Shown here one piece after another: positions 21,490-33,517 of a stretch of 64,000 nt of DNA (position 1 is the stretch's first letter; the number at the start of each line of letters is the position of its first letter). The DNA lies in assembly GCA_014898415.1 (NCBI GenBank), contig RCTD01000032.1, positions 558,001-622,000 on the forward strand. The letters run 5' to 3'. Source of the DNA: Stromatinia cepivora. Its lineage: Eukaryota > Ascomycota > Leotiomycetes > Helotiales > Sclerotiniaceae. A program made the translations under genes and the position numbers. Under the pieces are notes generated by a model that saw nothing but the letters and a program-made list of their open reading frames with translations, was not told the DNA's origin and did no database searches.

Positions 21490-22330
21490 ATTAAAGTATA
21501 GATTCTTAACCTTTGATATTGAAGGTATAGCCTTTCTATATATCTCTTTCGAATTATTTTATATATCAAAACTTTATTCTTATTTATCAATTTGAATAAA
21601 GATTCATCATTTCAATTATCTTGATTAATATGATAAAAGTTTTTTATTTCGAATGATCTTGGTATTCGATTAATTTAGATTTCTTTATTCGAATATTTAT
21701 GAATTTGATGATTTTGTATATACTAATGATTTTGTATTCGTATATTGATTGATTAGGTTGATTTGGTTGATTAGATTAATTTGGTCAATTTGATTGATTT
21801 AATTGACCAAATCGACTTAATTGATCAAAATGTCCCTATTGATTTTGTTTATAGTATTGATCTTATTATTCAGAATGAATATAATATATATATATATATA
21901 GATCGATTAGGTTTATTTGGTTAATTAGGTTAAATTGACCAAATTGATCTAATTGGTCTAATTGATCATATTGATCATATTGATCATATTATTCTTATTA
22001 TTCGGAATGATTATATTCTATATATATATTCTATATATATATATAGATCTTTATATTGTGAAGTGATTAATGAGAGTTATTTATTATTCAATAACAACAA
22101 TATATTCGGATTCAGATTTTTAACCTTTAATATTGAGAGTATAGTCTTCCTATATACTCTTCTCGAAATCTTTTATATATCAATATCTTATTTTTATTCG
22201 TCGATTTGAATAAAGATTCATTATTTCAATTATCTTGATTAATATCATAAAGATTCTTTATTCGAATATCTTTAATATTTAATTGAATTAGGTTTCTTTA
22301 TTTGAATATCTCTGGATCGATGATTTCGAT
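21490..22330 (+). repeat. Pair of degenerate direct repeats about 615 bp apart
   Basis: 21500-21700 and 22105-22320 share an ordered series of blocks: TTAACCTTTRATATTGA, ATATATCAA, TTTGAATAAAGATTCAT, TTTCAATTATCTTGATTAAT, TTTCTTTATTYGAATAT. They may be remnants of an LTR pair or of a larger satellite. Confidence 0.65.
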
Positions 22331-23062
22331 TGTAGTACGAATAATATCATATGATTGTAGTACGAATCATATAATTATAATATTAATAGTATTATATGAA
22401 TTCGAATATAATATTTGAAGATTTATAATGATTTATGAATTTTATATTAAAGAATATAAAGAAAATATGAAATTTCTTTAAATTTATTGAAATATTATTA
22501 TTTTATTAGAAAGAGATATTTTTCTTAAAAATATTAATTTCTTTTTTCAATTAATATTTCTAAATGTTTAAAATGATATTTATTAAAATACAATAGTTGA
22601 GATGGGGGAGGTTTTAAGGGGAGAATAGGAGAACGGGAGAAAGTAGGAAAAAGGAGATAAAGTTTAAATGAAGAGTTGTGATGAGGAGTTGGAAAGGGTT
22701 TGGAGAGAGTTTAGGATTTGAGGTTTGAGGTTTAGGGGTGGGGAAAGGTGGTGGGGGAGGTTGTAGAAGGAGGATGGGAGAAAGAAAAAAGAGGATATAA
22801 GAGATTTAATTTGAATAGAATAAAAAGAATATTTATTTATATTTAAGTTTAGTTTTATAAATTCTGTATTTGGAAAAAATTAGTAAGGGGATAAATATTT
22901 AATTGTATAAATTATAAGAATTGAATTTCTAGTATATTATTATAGTTATTATTTTCTTTTTATACGGTTATGAATTTGATGATTGAAGTTGGAGTTAGAA
23001 TTGATGATTGAGGAAGAGATAGGGGGATAAAGAAGTATAGAAGTTTATTATAAAGAGAGTGA

Positions 23063-23296
23063 TTTTGTTTATTTTGTTTATTTTGTTTATTTTGTTTATT
23101 TTGTTTATTTTGTTTATTTTGTTTATTTTGTTTATTTTGTTTATTTTGTTTATTTTGTTTATTTTGTTTATTTTGTTTATTTTGTTTATTTTGTTTATTT
23201 TGTTTATTTTGTTTATTTTGTTTATTTTGTTTATTTTGTTTATTTTGTTTATTTTGTTTATTTTGTTTATTTTGTTTATTTTGTTTATTTTGTTTT
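23063..23296 (+). repeat. (TTTATTTTG)n minisatellite, about 25 perfect units
   Basis: About 234 bp of a perfect 9-bp unit with no C on the plus strand. The open frame across it encodes only repeated Ile-Leu-Phe and is a by-product. Its perfection among heavily mutated neighbours suggests recent slippage expansion. Confidence 0.95.
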
Positions 23297-24006
23297 ATAG
23301 TTTTATAATAAATGATTTTATAAATATAAATATATATTTCTTGAATTATCTTTATTAATTATTTGGACTAAGGATAAAATAAAAGTTTTGAATTTTGAAT
23401 AAAAGTTTTGAAGATAAATTGAATATAAGTATTTTTTTAATATTGATTATAATATTTAAATAATTGAAGAAAAGTAGAAAAGAATTAATATAAATATTAT
23501 AAATAATTCAGAAATTTATTAAAATATATTGAATATTAAATCTTGTATTTTATTATTTTCTTTTTTGGAATTTAATTGAATAAAGAAAGAATATCTAAAA
23601 TTTAGAATTTTCAAAAAAAGAAAAAAAAAGATTTAAAAGAAAAAGAATAATAATTTCAATATGATTTTTTTATTATTGTATTTTAAGTATTATAATATAA
23701 TAATTAAATAATATCTTTATGAATTAATAAATTCAATTGTTTTTATATTATATCTCGTTTTTTATAATAAATAATAATCAAAAGTGAAGAAATATAAAAA
23801 CGAAAATAGAAATCTCTAAAAAGAATAAAAATCTAAAAGATAAAAAAAAAATAGAATTTATTATAAATATAAATATATTTTATAAATAAATCAAAAACAG
23901 ATTGATATTAAAGAAGTTATTATATTAAATTAAAGAATTTTTATTTATATATATATAGATTTCTTTAATAAAATAAGAAAAAAAATAATGAAAAGTTTAA
24001 TAATTT

Positions 24007-24120
24007 TGTCACGGGTTCGCTACCCGTTCCTAGCTAGTCTGTATGGATGTCTCAGGTATCCATTCTCTATATAGTCGGCGCTCTTTCTAATACTCCTTTT
24101 TTCTATAGAATATTATTATA
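24007..24120 (+). repeat. GC-rich LTR-like start sequence
   Basis: The island begins TGTCACGGGTTCGCTACCCG, with an ACGGGT/ACCCGT inverted pair, in the middle of AT-rich DNA. TGTCACG is also the start of two other LTR families in this window (36754 and 44096). I read it as the preserved outer tip of an LTR whose remainder is degenerate or interrupted by the element at 24236; no partner copy was found here. Confidence 0.45.
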
Positions 24121-25499
24121 TTATTTAAGATTCTTTTTTATATTATAATAATATATTTTATCCTTCAAAAGATTTCGCTGTTCAAAAGACAATTCAGTTT
24201 TGTTTCGAGAAAAAAAAAACAATTCGAAAAGTGATTGTTACGAACCTCAACTACGAAACGAGGGCTAGCCGAAAGCGGGCCGAATTGTACGCTAATTTGA
24301 AGAGTTTTCATCTATATAGAGAAGGAATTCTTCAATATGATTAGAAAAAATAATGAAAAGTTTTGATTCTAAATCCAAATCTATTGTTATTCGAATATTA
24401 ACCGATTCTTTGCTATGATTCTTACAATTCTTTTCATTCACTTTTGAGAACAACTTGTTGGTTAATTTTAGGAATAACCTCATTTTTTTTTATTCATAAA
24501 AGCCTTCGAATTTTATTGAAAACCCTTCGGAATATTATCGAAAACCTTTGAAATTTACCTTCAAAATATATACGAATTTGATCTCGAAATAAATCTTCGA
24601 AATTTATCTTCAAAATATATACGAATTTGATCTCGAAATAAGCTTTCGAAAATTTTTCGGAATATTATCGAAAACCTTCGAAAATTACCTTCAAAACATA
24701 TACGAATTTGACTTCGAAATAAGCCTTCGAAAACCCTTCGGAATATTGTCGAAAACTTATCAAAAATACTACGAAAAACTTTCGAATCAAAAAAACAAGA
24801 AAAAGAAATTGAAAAGATTTATTTGAAAGATATAAATATAATATACAAACCGAATTCTACTCTATTTTACGAAATTCAAAAGTGAATCTTTAAATCATAC
24901 AAATTATTTAAATAAAAGGACGAAAAGATAAAAGTATATAAAGAACCTTCAGGATTTCATCAGAAAATTGAAGAATTTTGAATATAAAAATTGTTGGAAA
25001 AGTTGAAGATATTGAAATTGAAGATATTGAAATTGAAGATATCGAAATTGAGATTATAATAATAAAGTTTTTGGTACTATTCTTGAAAAGTATAATGAAT
25101 AGATTCATATATAATAATAACTATATTCCTATTTCAAACAAAATTCTAATAGAATATTTGAAGTTTCTTCCTTTTGATAGAATATCAGGCCTCTTCCAAA
25201 AGAAAAAATGAAACTAGTCTTTGTATAATTCTAAAGGATTATTAATGAAAATTGATTACAAATAGTTGGATTTATATTGAAAAGTTAATATATTAGCTAA
25301 AAACGAAATAATATTTATATTGGAGATATCATTTAATATAGATTTGAATTGATATATTAATGAATATAATATATCTTATATTTCAAATTTCAAAAGAAAA
25401 AGCAAATTGAAAATCCTCCCTTTTTATTATTTATCGAATTTATAGAATCATCGAAATCGATGAGGATGTTGATTCAAAAAGGAAGATATCAATATCCCT

Positions 25500-25865
25500 T
25501 ACTCATTGAATCGAAAGTATATCGAATACAAATCAAAAGTATATCTATCGAAAGTATATCGAATCCGAATCGAAAGTATACCTACCGAATCCAAATCGAA
25601 AGTATATCGAATACGAATCGAAAGTATACCTACCGAATCCAAATCGAAAGTATATTGAATCCGAATCGAAAGTATATCGAATACGAATCGAAAATATATT
25701 TACCAAAAGTATACCAAATCCGAATCGAAAGCATATCGAATACAAATCGAAAGTATACCTACCAAATCCAAATCGAAAATATACCGAATCCGAATCAAAA
25801 GTATATCGAATACGAATCGAAAGCATACCTACCGAAATCATATAGAAATCAAATTGAAAGTAAAT
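25500..25865 (+). repeat. Minisatellite inside TRIM copy 1
   Basis: Variants of CGAATCCGAATCGAAAGTAT and CGAATACGAATCGAAAGTAT alternate with ACCTACCGAATCCAAATCG. The array is open on both strands, giving RIQIESISNPNRKYTY-like repeats, but these are repeat artefacts. The same array is much shorter in copy 2 (about 50530-50660), which accounts for most of the length difference between the copies. Confidence 0.85.
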
Positions 25866-26083
25866 CGAAAATAAATATATATATAAGGGTTTTTAAATAA
25901 TATTAAAAAGTTTTCAAAGAAATAAAAATACTGAACTTTATAAAATGAAGATATAAACATTATAATTTCATTATTGAAGGAATTATTATAAATTTAATCG
26001 TTGTATAAAGTTCTTTATTAGAGTTTCAGCTTGGCCGATTATTGTAGAATTAGGAATGAAGGAATTAGAAGAATTGAAGGGCT

Positions 26084-26287
26084 TCGATGGATCTATAATG
26101 ATTTTACGAAAAGGTATACAATATAATATCGATGAATCTATAATGGTTTTATGAAAAGGTATATAATACAATATCAATGATTTTACGAAAAGGCATACAA
26201 TACAATATCGATGGTTCTATGAAAAAGTATATAATATAATATCGATGGATCTTTAATGGTTTTATGAAAGGTATATAATATAATATC
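26084..26287 (+). repeat. Tandem ~45-bp repeats inside TRIM copy 1
   Basis: About five units of the form CGATGGATCTATAATGATTT followed by TACGAAAAGGTATACAATA and TAATAT. They end just before the segment that leads to the polypurine tract. Similar units occur at about 50912-51135 in copy 2. Confidence 0.8.
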
Positions 26288-26571
26288 GAATGATATTGGT
26301 TTTGATTGGATATTTCAATTTAAATGGTTTCATTTCAAAAGTTTTCAAGGATGAAAGTTTCGGAAAGAAAGGTTTTGTTATGAATCTCAATTACGAAACG
26401 AGGGTTAATCGAAAGCGGATCGAATTGTATACTAATTTGAAGAGTTTTCATCTATATAGAAAAGGAATTCTTCAATACGATTAGAAAAAGTAATGAAAAG
26501 TTTTGATTCTAAACCCAAACCTATTATTATTCGAATATTAACCGATTCTTTGCTGTGATTCTCACAGTGAT

Positions 26572-28213
26572 TTAAAAATTTGATAATAATATTTAAATTT
26601 ATTATAAATCAAATCAAGATTTAGATTTTGATATATTGTAGATTAAATATTATATAAGATATAAGATTCAATATAATTTAGATTTGATTTATATTTAGAT
26701 TTAAAATTTGTCAAATAACGAAAATGATTAATTTAGAAAATATATTTCGATTTTTAAAATGTATTTTAAAAAAATCAATTATTATATTAAATATTTTTGG
26801 ATTAATTATTTTTAATAAATAAAAATCGTATTAGAAGTTTGAGATTATATTTAAAAGGTTTTCGATTAATAGTAATGATTTGTATATGAATTTTTTATTA
26901 TTGATGATTTAAAATTTATGGATTTTATATATATCTTTTAGATGTTCATTGATAATTTAGAAGTTTTGAATTATTTATAATATTTGTATGATTTTATAAA
27001 TGAAATATTTATATAAATAGAAATATTTTATAAGGAAATTTATAATTTATATGAAAATTTGTAATTAATTAATTAATTTAATATTGAATTTTTTGTTTGG
27101 AATATATAATATTGAGAACAATTGAATATAGTAAATATTGATATAATTATTTTTTTGTAATTTTATTAATTTTGATAAATTATAAAGAATTCTGAATTAT
27201 TCAAAGGAGATAAAATAGATGGTTTGATTCGATAAAATGAATATCAGGATTGAAATTAGATTTGTAAATTTGTTGAAAAAATAATATTATGTTTTTAATA
27301 TAGAATAAAAGAAGTTATTTTATATATCTTATTATTAGAAAATATAATATAATAGAAAAGAAAGAAAGATATAAAGAATATTATATAGTATATTTTTGAA
27401 TTTATTATAATAGATATCTTTTTGGAAAAGCTTGATAGTTTTTATATATTAATCGATATCGAATAAGAAATTATAATAAAGTTCGATAAATTTAAAATAC
27501 AAGATAAAATATTATTTGTTTTTTTTAATACAAAATTGAAATATTTTGGAGTTTTTAATAATAAAATTCTTTATAAAATAATTTTGATAATGAAATAAAA
27601 GATTATAAATAAATTGAAGATATTGATAAAAAGCAATTCGAATTTTTGTGATTTTATTGATATAGAAGAATAAAGAAAAAAAGTTTCAATATGAAATCAA
27701 AATTATCGAAATAATGAATATTATAATATAAAATTATTAGAACCGATATTGATTTATAATTATCTTTATATATTATTTATATTATATATTTAAGATGATT
27801 TTATAAATTTCGATATAATTAAAATTCAGAAAGAAGTTTAGAAAGAATAAGAATGTTTTCGAAATTTTTGTTATTTTTGTAAATAATATAGTTATTGAGT
27901 TTACAAATATAATATAAAGAAATAAATAAATATTCTGAAGGAAATAAATAAATATACAATAATTCTTTGTAATATTATTTATCAATATAGTGATTATTAA
28001 TAAGTTAATAATTTATTTATATATAATAACTTTTAGTATATTAATTATTTAATATAATAATAAAATTATTTATTTATTTAAATTAATTGTAGTGGTTATT
28101 AATAAAGTAACTTCTAAAATAAGAATTATTAATACTTTAATATGTTCTAAAGCTTTATCGAAAATGGATTTTTAATATCATTCAATAGTATTTCGAATAT
28201 ACTATTTGATAAT
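26572..28213. other. AT-rich DNA without recognisable gene
   Basis: Very AT-rich with stops in every frame. It may contain older, unreadable transposon remains. Nothing I can support. Confidence 0.5.
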
Positions 28214-28522
28214 TGTCACGGAAAGCCTTACGATCCTCTATATCCTACAAAGAATTAAAGGTATACTTTCCAATTAAAATAAACGATCTTCTAAACCCTA
28301 TCAATCTATTTAATTGATAAATGATCCTGATATACTAATAAATAAAGATCTAATCTATATCAAAACATTCATCAATTAAATAATTACTCATTTGTTCTAT
28401 ATATACAATCCTCGATCTATATAATCAAAGCAAACCATTCAATTCAATTTACTCTACCAATCACATATACCATCTATTCCCCAATCCCTGAAAGTGCTCT
28501 GTAATCATACTATCTCGTGATA
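28214..28522 (+). mobile_element. Solo LTR of the ~310-bp LTR Copia family, TSD ATAAT
   Basis: It begins TGTCACGGAAAGCC and ends TCGTGATA (from GTGACA). It matches the LTRs at 36754, 38100 (inverted), 46716 (inverted) and 61127. ATAAT at 28209-28213 recurs at 28523-28527, a perfect target duplication, so this is a complete solo LTR left by recombination between two LTRs. Its middle is short of G while C is kept, a one-strand G to A pattern. Confidence 0.9.
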
Positions 28523-28527
28523 ATAAT

Positions 28528-29579
28528 ATAATACTCCTATTATCTAATTCGAATTTCGAATATCAGAGAAAAACTTAATCTTTATAATAAATCGTTTATC
28601 GAGATCATTAAAGAATATAAAATAAATACAATATATAATAGATAATAAAGAGTTTTTATAATTCAATTTTATAAAGAATAAATCTTTATTTATTCAAATC
28701 ATTATATTTCTAATACACTCTTCCCTTTTTAATATAATCAATTTGATTAATAATAGATATTTTAGAAAAATATTTGTTGATTGTTTTTTTAATAAAACAA
28801 TATAATATTATTATGTAACTTTTATTATATTTGATTAATAAGAATATTATAAATATTATTATAAAGTATTTTATAATAGATATAATAATAATAATTTAAT
28901 ATCAAAAAACCTGATTATTTTTCGTTATCAAATTATCAAAAGATATATTTATTATTTTTAGATTATTATAATTATAATATTACAATCTATATATCAATTG
29001 AATAAAGATAATTTTGTCTTTCAATTTATAATACTATATTATATATTATTGTTTATATAATATATTAGGATCAATATAAATATAAATATCAATAATTCTA
29101 TTTCTGATATATATTAAAAATCTTTATAAAATACTAATAAAACTTTCGATTAATAAAACAGGGGGCGGGGTTGAAATTATTAAAATTCATATTCGAGATT
29201 TTAAGATAGTTTTAAAAAGTTAAATATAGAAAGAAAATTATTATAATTCTTTTTCTATAAAGGATAATGAAAATAAAGATTATAAAATAATAGGAAACTT
29301 TGATTTCGAATTATTAATAAAAGAAACTTTGATATTCAATATAAATTATTATTATATTAAATTATATAACAAGGATATTGTTTTTAAAATCCAAATAATT
29401 CTGAATCGATATTCTATTTATTATGAATTTATATAAAAGATTGTTGATCAATATTGAACAAAGTTTATATAACAAAACGAACTTATATTTTTATTATCAA
29501 TCTTAATTTCAAAGAATCAGATAGATTTAATTTCAAAAATAAAATCTGATATGAATAATATTTATTGATTATAAATTAA
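28528..29579. other. AT-rich DNA without recognisable gene
   Basis: A short GGGGGCGGGG patch lies at 29161-29170, resembling an isolated polypurine tract, but no LTR follows it on the expected side. No gene seen. Confidence 0.5.
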
Positions 29580-29779
29580 TAATTTGTTAACTTTTGGTGC
29601 AGGAAATAGTAGTATTGTTGACTATATAGATTGAACTAAGGATCTATAATTCTAATAAGAATAGAATTGAAGTTATCCCCAAATATGGTCTATGCATCAT
29701 TATAATCTTATAACCTCAATTCTAATCCTATAATAGCCTCATTTCCAACACTCCCCCATTAAGGATATCCTATTCGATC

Positions 29780-30380
29780 CTTTTAGACTATTAATCCTAA
29801 CATTTTCTTGAACCTTTCGAAAGCAATTCTTGTACAAAGCTTTGTTATTCCATCAGTAACTATATTATATATATTGATATAATTAATAGCGATTTTCTCC
29901 TTTTCTATTAAATCTCTAATAAAATGATAATTGATATCTATATATTTAGATTGTTTATACAAATATAGATTCTTGATTAAAACTAAAGTACTTTAATTGT
30001 TATCAAATATTTAAACCATATCTTTATTCTTTCCAATATAACTTGATTTGAATAGATCTTTAAATATTTATATAATCTATCTCCTTTATTTAATGAACAT
30101 TATTATTACAATATATTCCGATTTTGTATTAAAGGTAACCATAGATATTTGTTTCTTACTAATCCATGATATAAAACCTTTGTAGAATATCACAATTCCC
30201 CCTGAAATATTTTTCCGATTATATTTATTATTAGCCCAATTTGTATTTATATATACCTTTATTGTATTATCAGATATATTATATTTTTTACAAATATCAG
30301 ATTATATTCCCTTTGATCCGAACTATAGTTTCTATTTGATTATTAATCGTAGATATCATATTAGATTCTTCAAAGCTATA
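29780..30380 (-). pseudogene. RNase H remnant of Copia A copy 1
   Basis: The sense strand reads NTNW...NNKYNRK near 30235-30270, the site of the family pattern DADWA...DRKS. Both acidic positions are Asn, as expected from G to A changes. Frames are broken. The same segment in copy 2 is at about 59530-59720. Confidence 0.7.
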
Positions 30381-30445
30381 ATATAATGTTTTGTTGGTTT
30401 TGCCATAAATTATGAAAGTCTTTCAACTAAAAATATTATATCTGA

Positions 30446-31260
30446 TTAAATATATACTATTGAATGAATCATATTTTCTATTCGTTGTTGATATTCGTTT
30501 ATATCTATTAATTCATCATTATCGATTGCTAATCGGAAATAAGTATAATCCATTATTGGTAGTTTCTTAGCTTGATATTGTTTATATATAATATTGTATT
30601 TGATTAATATAATATCAAGATATTCTTTTTGATTTATAATTAATGTATACATTTTTTTATTATAAATGATTCTAACATTTAGGATCTTATTAATCTTCTC
30701 TAGATTCTTGGTATTAAAACAGACCGATAACTTTTCATCGAATTAAATGATTTGCAATGATATATATAATATAATAACGATATTGTCGATATATACCAGT
30801 AATATTATATCATAATCTTTAGATATATACAGATATAGGTCCGCCAAATTTTGTACAAAATCTATATTTAAAAGTTTTTTCTTCAATAGTAAACTCCAGT
30901 CCCTTTCAATTTGCTTCAATCTATATAGACTTCGTAAAACTTATAGTATATATCCCTTTTTGACTTTGATACCTTAGAATAATTCGAAATAGATCTTTTC
31001 TTTTAAATACAATTCGGTAAAGGTATTTTTGATATCGAAATATAAGTATTCCAAGTTTTCCTTTATAATAATAATTAAAAATAGTCTAAATATATTTAGT
31101 CTTATTATTAATACAAATATTTCGTTATAATCCTTTCCTAATACCTAACTAAACCTTCGAACCACTAATCTTACTTTGAATCGTTCTACCTTGTTATCCT
31201 TAGTCTTAATTATAAATACTCATTTCATCGAAACCAAATTACTTCCTTTAAAAAGTATAT
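30446..31260 (-). pseudogene. Copia reverse transcriptase (RVT_2) remnant, copy 1
   Basis: The end of the domain is still open at 30446-30652 (LIINQKEYLDIILIKYNIIY ... IENMIHSIVYI). The active site at 30779-30796 reads V-Y-I-D-N-I where Copia has YVDDI, so the second catalytic Asp is Asn. Upstream, a TAG stop stands in RRF-S-stop-VLGKD (about 31140-31160), where the active family has a Gln in GFNQ; the same stop occurs in copy 2. Confidence 0.85.
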
Positions 31261-32638
31261 ATTCTTCCCAAATATCATTTTGAACCAAAAATATGATTTT
31301 CTCTTAAATAGCTTCCTTTCATTTTTCAGAATATTCTTGATCCGATATTGCTTCCTTATAAGTTCTTAATATTTTGATTCCCAGAACTTCTTCGGTCGAA
31401 TATACTACATCTTCTATATTATCTATATCTATCAACGAAATCATGAAATCTGAAACGATCTTATCTTTAATATAAGGGTCCATTTTATAAATAATTGGAA
31501 TTATAATTATAATATATTCTATACTTTCTTAAGTTTTGGCCTATATAGATATCACAATCAATACCTTTATAATCTTGTTTTCCTATTTTTCTTTAGAATC
31601 TTATTCTATATCTCTTTTCCGTTTTCGTATTAAATATTTTAGGGATTCGTCTTCAAAATCCATTTCATCTTCTTATTCGATCTCAGATAATTATAGATTT
31701 ACTTCGCTTTTTGATCCTATTAAAATAAACTTATCAACAAAATTTAAGATGATCTTAAATTTTGCTTCCAATATAGATTCAGGGTTTACAGAAATTAACT
31801 CTTAGATTAGATTCTCTGAAATAATAGATTCAATAATTGAAGTATCCTTAAAAGAAGATTCTTGATTTGTTTTCTGGATATTACTATTTTCATCTTCATC
31901 GTATATTGATATTGATATATCTAATTTATTTGGTTTCAATTCGATAATTAGGGTATTTGGTATAATCACTGAACTCAATATAATATCTGCTGAAAAGAAC
32001 ACTTGAAACGAAAGTGATACAGATATCGCATTTGATATTAAGGATAGAGAAGATACTTTATTTGTTGTTGATCTATTATAAGGTTTTCGATCTAACTCTA
32101 TATTCTTTGTTCTTTATAGACTTGATTCACAATTTCTTAATTTAAGATTCAAATCTCTTTCTCGATGAGATTCATCTATAATTACTTTATTTAATCGAAA
32201 TATATAATTTAATTCTGAAGAATACATTTTGATATATTTATTTGTAATTTTTGAGTACCCTAAAAATATATCGATTCTCGAAGTATCCTATAATTTATTG
32301 TATCTTTATTCTTTCAGAATAATCTTGAAATTGATATAAGTATAACATTTGCTCCCTCAAACTTTGTATATCTTTATATCTAATACTATATCTGTAAAAA
32401 CTTCTATAAAAAATCAATCTATTCTGTTTATATTAGAACCAATACTAATACAATTTCTAATATAAACATTATACTTTACAATTTCATTCCAAAATTCTAA
32501 TAATAATCCAATTTCTTTTAGTATTGCTCTCATATCTGTTTTTACAATCCTTATATTCCATTCTGCAGATCCGTTTTGATATAAAAAGACAATTGTTGTA
32601 ACTTCAAATCATATACCCGATAATCATTCACAAATAAT

Positions 32639-32932
32639 TTATAGGAGTTCCAATGTATTATTAATCCTGACTACAATAATCTTTTCTCCAATAACTAATT
32701 CCATCTCCTTTTTCCAAGTTTTCAATATTTGAATTATATCGTCTTTTTGTTTAAATAATATAATCCAATTTACTTTTGTACAATTATCAATGATCAATAT
32801 GAAATAACGATTCCTTCGAATCGATTTTGGGAATAATCCTACAACATCGAAATATATAAATTCGAGTCTCTTTGATTTGTATAGACTCAATTGCTTCAGA
32901 ATGCAATTGGTTATCTTGATGAGTATATACAC
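32639..32932 (-). pseudogene. Copia integrase core remnant, copy 1
   Basis: An open stretch of 97 residues: LEFIYFDVVGLFPKSIRRN (family: first catalytic Asp in the D-x-x-G-P-F-P pattern), RYFILIIDNCTKVNWIILFK (second strand) and EKIIVVRINNTLELL, where the family has the second catalytic Asp in R-x-D-N; here it reads RINN, so that Asp is lost. It is the middle of a retrotransposon integrase (rve domain), not a gene of its own. Confidence 0.85.
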
Positions 32933-33208
32933 TTCGTAGATATCTAATTCAATTGGGATCTTTATCGGCTTGATTATATTGAATACTTTATATAGATTCT
33001 TGATCTTATTTGGACCTAGATGGTTGAATCTTCGATATTATAACAAATATCTCTTTTTCTCTTTGAATATTAATTCGTTATCGATACCTTTAATATTATC
33101 GATTATCTCTAAAAAGAAACCTTTTTCCTGATCATTTTGATATATATTAAAACAAAGAGTTATATCCTTATATTCTTTGATCATATATAAAACCATATAT
33201 ATTCCATC

Positions 33209-33391
33209 TTATATTTTAATACAAATAACTTTCTTATTATCCTTCTTGAAATATATATAATGAGAATTGAATTCCCCTTGTAATCCTGTTTTGCAAATCC
33301 TTTTTTCTAACAGCAAATTTACTTTTAGCCCTAGTATATATAACATATTTGAAAATAGTATCTTAGAATCATCTTCGTATACTATATCCAT
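33209..33391 (-). pseudogene. Copia protease end and GAG-pre-integrase remnant, copy 1
   Basis: Sixty residues reading FSNMLYILGLKVNLLLEKRI then KTGLQGEFNSHYIYFKKDN. This matches the Copia pattern in which the protease ends in an LYxPGLxxNLLS motif followed by the pre-integrase zinc region. Gly and Pro residues of the motif are changed. Confidence 0.75.
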
Positions 33392-33517
33392 TAAATCTCA
33401 ATAATAATAATATATCATTCCCTCACCAACCTTTATCCTTCGTTTGATAATAAATTCTATTAATCTAAATAATAAAGATTAATTAGATATATATAAAAAA
33501 GTATCTATATCGATATA

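Larger units (their letters stand above)
20600..24006. other. AT-rich degenerate DNA at the edge of the transposon block
   Basis: No gene. It holds local duplications (21198-21330 with 21357-21480; 21490-21680 with 22100-22280), a G-rich C-free patch (22600-22800) and a nonamer array (23063-23296). The rest is A/T runs with scattered stops in all frames, as expected of old repeats after RIP. Confidence 0.6.
24236..26566 (+). mobile_element. TRIM-like LTR element, copy 1 (191-bp LTRs, TSD GTGAT)
   Basis: LTRs are 24236-24426 and 26376-26566. Both begin TGTTA and end TTACA or TCACA. GTGAT at 24231-24235 is repeated at 26567-26571, a perfect 5-bp target duplication. A purine-rich stretch (CGGAAAGAAAGG) just before the right LTR serves as a polypurine tract and sets the plus orientation. 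The 1.95-kb interior has no gag or pol that I can see. It is built of tandem repeats: about 24500-24790 (CTTCGAAATTTACC units), 25000-25050 (GAAGATATTGAAATT units), 25500-25860 and 26084-26287. It must have been moved by enzymes of another element. The second copy is at 49405-51414. Confidence 0.88.

Noticed and set aside
23059..23358. A 99-residue frame encoding repeated Ile-Leu-Phe, like a membrane peptide
   Set aside because: It is the direct translation of a perfect 9-bp minisatellite with no proper ATG start context and no other coding sign.
25460..25900. A 146-residue frame with repeated RIQIES.SNPNRKYTY, open on both strands
   Set aside because: The array is a minisatellite inside TRIM copy 1; openness on both strands comes from the repeat unit, and copy 2 has a different unit number.
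24500..26290. Regular repeats that could suggest a CRISPR array
   Set aside because: Eukaryotic DNA; units are adjacent and degenerate without unique spacers of fixed length.
31536..31805. Plus-strand frame of 89 residues, also seen inverted at 57993-58262
   Set aside because: It is antisense to the integrase/reverse transcriptase linker of Copia A in both copies, a shadow of the element.
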